Of a stretch of DNA of 64,000 nt, positions 61,547 to 64,000 are shown in pieces. The DNA is taken from the NCBI RefSeq assembly GCF_025369935.1, contig NZ_CP104467.1:7075001-7139000 (forward strand). Direction: 5' to 3'. Numbering within the stretch: the first letter of the stretch is position 1; the number at the start of each line of letters is the position of its first letter. The notes beneath the pieces are model-generated. The model was given only the letters and a program-made list of their open reading frames with translations, was not told the origin of the DNA and did no database searches. The translations under genes and the position numbers were made by a program. Origin of the DNA: Paenibacillus andongensis. GTDB taxonomy: Bacteria > Bacillota > Bacilli > Paenibacillales > NBRC-103111.

Positions 61547-61909
61547 TTACTGCTTATATTTGCATCGGGTTTGAAAATTTGCCTTGCCCTCTAAAACATT
61601 CTTTAAGAATGTTTTTGATGCCTCCAATTGTGCTTCCAGCTCCTGAATATATTTAATTTTTTCCGCAACCAGTGCCTTCTTCTCTATATGTGAACTCTCA
61701 TTTATGAGTAAAATTAATTCCTGAATCGTAAAACCTAACGTGAGCAGCATTCTCACATCCTGTAAATAATCAACCACTTCTTCATCATATATGCGGTAAT
61801 TATTTTCATCCCTTGATATAAACTGCTCCGGGATCAACTGTTTGCGTTCATAGAATCGCAAGGTAGATATGGGTAACTCTGTCAGCCTAGAAACTTCATT
61901 CGCTTTCAT
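61547..61909 (-). CDS. MerR family transcriptional regulator
   Basis: About 120 residues. MerR HTH NEVSRLTELPISTLRFYERKQLIPEQFISRDENNYRIYDEEVVDYLQDVRMLLTLGFT split over the first 65 residues, then a dimer coiled coil. No metal-binding Cys set near the C-terminus (one Cys only), so a small molecule or redox signal is likely. Start ATG 61912 or 61909 after AAGGGA. Divergent from the nitroreductase gene, with an operator between. Confidence 0.88.
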   Translation of the reverse strand: MKANEVSRLTELPISTLRFYERKQLIPEQFISRDENNYRIYDEEVVDYLQDVRMLLTLGFTIQELILLINESSHIEKKALVAEKIKYIQELEAQLEASKTFLKNVLEGKANFQTRCKYKQ

Positions 61910-61944
61910 CATCTATTCCCTTCTGAACTTACAATAATTTGTAT

Positions 61945-61977
61945 TTGCTGTGAACCAAGGTTCATAGTTCATACTAA
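61945..61977 (+). promoter_or_regulatory. MerR-type promoter of the nitroreductase gene
   Basis: TTGCTG (61945-61950) and TACTAA (61972-61977, 21-base spacer) or CATACT (19-base spacer). The spacer holds the dyad TGAACCAAGGTTCA (61951-61964). An overlong spacer filled by a dyad is the hallmark of MerR-activated promoters. Confidence 0.65.
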
Positions 61978-62042
61978 CAACATGATAACCAGAGACTATC
62001 GCGACTGTCAAAATATCTGGTCACATCAAAAGGAGAGATTAC

Positions 62043-62681
62043 ATGCAAAAACATTTCCAGAATAACGATTTTACCAACATTATTACTGGCCGGCGTTCCG
62101 TAAAGCTTTACGATGAGGACGTCAAAATTTCAAAGGAAGAATTGCAAGCTATCATAAAAGAAGCAAGCTTAGCGCCTTCATCTGCGAATATGCAACCATG
62201 GCGTGTTATCGTAGTTCATTCCCCTGAAGGGAAAAACAAACTTCGGCCTCTTGTACAGTTTAATACGAGACAAAATGATACATCTTCGGCGATGCTCATT
62301 ATTTTGGGCGATACTCAGAGTGAATTATACGTAGAAGAAATTTATAATAAAGCTGTAGAATTAGGGAAAATGCCTAGCGATGTACGCGACAAGCAGGTCA
62401 CACAAATTATGAGCATGTTTCCTCAAATACCGAGAGAATTAAAGATCGAAATTGCCAAAGTCGATGCAAGTTTATTTGCCATGCAGCTAATGCTGGTAGC
62501 CCGTGCGCATGGATATGACACCAATCCTATGGGTGGCTTTGAACGTGATAAGGTTGTTAGTGCATTTGATCTGGATGACGAACGATATGTACCAGTCATG
62601 CTCCTCTCAATCGGAAAGGCGAAAGAAGAGGGCTATGAATCTGTGCGCTTGCATAGTGAGCAAATTACTTTTTGGCGCTAA
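62043..62681 (+). CDS. Nitroreductase family protein
   Basis: 212 residues, FMN-dependent. RRSVKLYDEDVKISKEELQAIIKEASLAPSSANMQPWRVIVV split at the N-terminus covers the RRS and SSxNxQPW flavin contacts; later SLFAMQLMLVARAHGYDTNPMGGF is typical. It reduces nitro compounds or quinones with NAD(P)H in the cytosol. AAAGGAGAG lies before the ATG. Controlled by the divergent MerR regulator. A strong terminator follows. Confidence 0.92.
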   Translation: MQKHFQNNDFTNIITGRRSVKLYDEDVKISKEELQAIIKEASLAPSSANMQPWRVIVVHSPEGKNKLRPLVQFNTRQNDTSSAMLIILGDTQSELYVEEIYNKAVELGKMPSDVRDKQVTQIMSMFPQIPRELKIEIAKVDASLFAMQLMLVARAHGYDTNPMGGFERDKVVSAFDLDDERYVPVMLLSIGKAKEEGYESVRLHSEQITFWR

Positions 62682-62708
62682 TATGAATTCACATTCCCAT
62701 TGAACAGA

Positions 62709-62739
62709 GAAAGTCGGACCGGTAACTGGTCCGACTTTC
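62709..62739 (+). terminator. Terminator of the nitroreductase gene
   Basis: Twelve-base-pair stem GAAAGTCGGACC/GGTCCGACTTTC with loop GGTAACT. The T-run is short. Confidence 0.7.
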
Positions 62740-62758
62740 CTCAACTGTTATGTCCATC

Positions 62759-62915
62759 TTATGCTAAGAGCTTCTCGAACGTCTCATGCACTTCCTCCGA
62801 CAACTGAATGCCCAAAGTGTTCACATTCTCGACAACGTGCTCAGGAATGACTTGACGCTACGACAGTGTCTAGACGTCGAGATGTCGCAGCCCATTCATC
62901 GATAGGTGGACAGAG
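62759..62915 (-). pseudogene. Decayed 3' end of an aldo/keto-reductase-like gene
   Basis: On the minus strand the last 33 codons read IPEHVVENVNTLGIQLSEEVHETFEKLLA and stop at 62759. Another frame upstream reads EWAATSRRLDTVVASS. The two join as one protein if a single base near 62849 is removed, giving a stretch like the C-terminus of aldo/keto reductases. The upstream part ends at a stop at 62916 and nothing more is found. Confidence 0.45.
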
Positions 62916-62919
62916 CTAT

Positions 62920-63261
62920 TTATTTGACCAGACGCTAGCCCGAAACCTACATACACTTAAATAAATCCATGCCCCGCAAGGAATTTCACAAAAAACTTGC
63001 CCTTACTTATGATAAGGTTCTTCTCCGCGCTGTCTGTATCGGCAAATTTTTGCAAGATGGCCCTTACTTCGCTTTATTCAACTAACGTCTTCGTTAGTTG
63101 AATACTAAGACCATTATTGTCCATCCCGAAGCAAAGCACGGTATGGAAATCTCTGTGTATGATCGTCCGCATCGAGTCAAGCAGGCAGTTGCATAATCAT
63201 TCATACTTCTTTATAATTACACGTTGTTCATGTTCATACTACAAGTTAGGAGAGAAACATA
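62920..63261. other. Non-coding region, perhaps with coding remnants
   Basis: About 340 bases. A 38-codon frame from ATG 62971 (MPRKEFHKKLALTYDKVLLR...) has no ribosome site and ends in a hairpin. Another short frame ends VHPEAKHGMEISVYDRP-like at about 63198. Both look protein-like but are too short to name. Confidence 0.35.
63077..63104. terminator. Perfect 12-bp hairpin
   Basis: ATTCAACTAACG-TCTT-CGTTAGTTGAAT. No T-run; may be a terminator remnant. Confidence 0.45.
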
Positions 63262-64000
63262 GTGAAGAAGCATTACCGTTATACGACGCTGTTATTGTTG
63301 ATGCTGGTGCTGCTGACCGGCCTTCCTGTTCAGACCACTTATGGGGCAGGTAGCCAGTCGGAGAACACCCTTGTTCTGGGTACCAGCGCTGAATTTGCGC
63401 CCTATGAATTTCATAAAACTATAAATGGAAAAGACCAGATCGTGGGCTTTGATATTGATATTGCTCGTGAAATTGCCAAGGACATGGGAGCAAAGCTTAT
63501 TATTGAGGACATGAGCTTTGATGCCTTGCTGCCCGCTTTGCAAAGTAGCCGGGTTGATCTGGTAATATCCGGAATGACACCAACAGATGAACGCAGGAAA
63601 AGTATCGACTTCTCCGACAACTATTACCAATCCAAGCAGGTATTAATGGTTCGTACCGAAGATAAAGAACGCTACAAGAGTATGGATAGCTTGAAGGGTG
63701 AAAAGATCGGCGCACAAAAAGGCTCCGTTCAAGAGGAGATTGCGCGATCCATTCAGGAGGCTATTATTACATCTCTTGACCGCATACCGGACCTTGTTCT
63801 GCAGTTACAGACGAAACGAATTAATGCCGTCATTCTGGAAGACACCGTTGCCGTCGGTTACCTGCAGAACAGCGCGCTTACACTTGCGGAAGCCGTTCCG
63901 GACGATGCACCTGTTCAAGCGGCGATCGGCATCCGCAAAGGCAACACAGAGTTGCTGGCACAAGTCAATTCGACGGTCGCCCGTCTAAAGAGCGAGAACC
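63262..64000 (+). CDS. Amino-acid ABC transporter substrate-binding protein (3' end cut by window)
   Basis: About 246 codons visible. The GTG start at 63262 follows AGGAGAG. Signal peptide with a hydrophobic core (LLLLMLVLLTGLP), cut near TYGA; no lipobox Cys. Then the family-3 solute-binding pattern: LVLGTSAEFAPYEFH, IVGFDIDIAREIAKDMGAKL, LPALQSSRVDLVISGMTPTDERRKSIDFSDNYY split over two blocks, and LKGEKIGAQKGSVQE. It binds a polar amino acid outside the membrane. Permease and ATPase genes would be expected beyond the edge. Confidence 0.92.
   Translation, partial: MKKHYRYTTLLLLMLVLLTGLPVQTTYGAGSQSENTLVLGTSAEFAPYEFHKTINGKDQIVGFDIDIAREIAKDMGAKLIIEDMSFDALLPALQSSRVDLVISGMTPTDERRKSIDFSDNYYQSKQVLMVRTEDKERYKSMDSLKGEKIGAQKGSVQEEIARSIQEAIITSLDRIPDLVLQLQTKRINAVILEDTVAVGYLQNSALTLAEAVPDDAPVQAAIGIRKGNTELLAQVNSTVARLKSEN

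Noticed and set aside
1..64000. CRISPR array, rRNA, tRNA, insertion sequence or prophage
   Set aside because: No regularly spaced repeats, no conserved RNA gene sequence, and no transposase, integrase or capsid-like protein was seen.

Overview
The window looks like chromosomal DNA of a spore-forming, low-to-moderate GC Firmicute, most likely Paenibacillus or a close relative. This rests on a gerA-type germination operon, RNase J, strong AGGAGG-type ribosome sites with frequent GTG/TTG starts, a Bacillus-type Fnr with C-terminal cysteines, DesK/NreB-type histidine kinases, and many AraC-regulated sugar genes. No rRNA, tRNA, CRISPR array, insertion sequence or prophage was seen. Both ends cut genes: a Gfo/Idh/MocA dehydrogenase on the left and an amino-acid-type solute-binding protein on the right.

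Layout. 1-6 kb: sugar dehydrogenase with a divergent AraC regulator, small proteins, a spermidine-synthase-like protein, an SRPBCC protein and an ABC-F ATPase. 6.3-9 kb: molybdate uptake (HTH/molybdate-binding regulator, modA, modB, no modC). 9-13 kb: small membrane and secreted proteins, one apparently frameshifted, and a PhzF-family enzyme. 13-19 kb: signalling island with a hybrid histidine kinase, a receiver-EAL protein and a divergent OmpR regulator. 19-26 kb: Ppx/GppA-like protein, quinone oxidoreductase, self-regulated TetR-DoxX pair, RNase J and an MFS efflux pump. 26-33 kb: carbohydrate accessory genes (esterase, 2-hydroxyacid dehydrogenase, two TIM-barrel isomerases, a second Gfo/Idh enzyme, two AraC regulators). 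33-37 kb: DesK-like two-component pair, DoxX-like protein and a membrane-anchored MsrA-MsrB fusion.

37-49 kb is the most coherent block: an oxygen/nitrate-response region. It has NreB/NreC/NreA-like genes, Fnr, a hemerythrin-like protein, a chemoreceptor, a PAS-GGDEF-EAL protein with a STAS protein, a three-gene ba3-type oxidase operon, mobA and DoxX. Four TGTGA-N6-TCACA boxes lie here. Three of them sit about 41.5 bp upstream of predicted start points, and one of these faces both ways. This predicts a local Fnr regulon.

48.8-52.6 kb: gerAA-gerAB-gerAC with a SigmaG-like promoter. 52.7-54.8 kb: OmpR/HK pair. 55-57.6 kb: two DJ-1/PfpI paralogues, one secreted, around a DUF2306 protein. 57.9-60.7 kb: PadR, pentapeptide-repeat protein and DrrAB-like ABC exporter operon. 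60.7-64 kb: a candidate structured RNA, a MerR/nitroreductase pair with its operator, a zone of decayed coding sequence, and the start of an ABC solute-binding protein.

All functions are inferred by reading motifs and composition. No database search was run.
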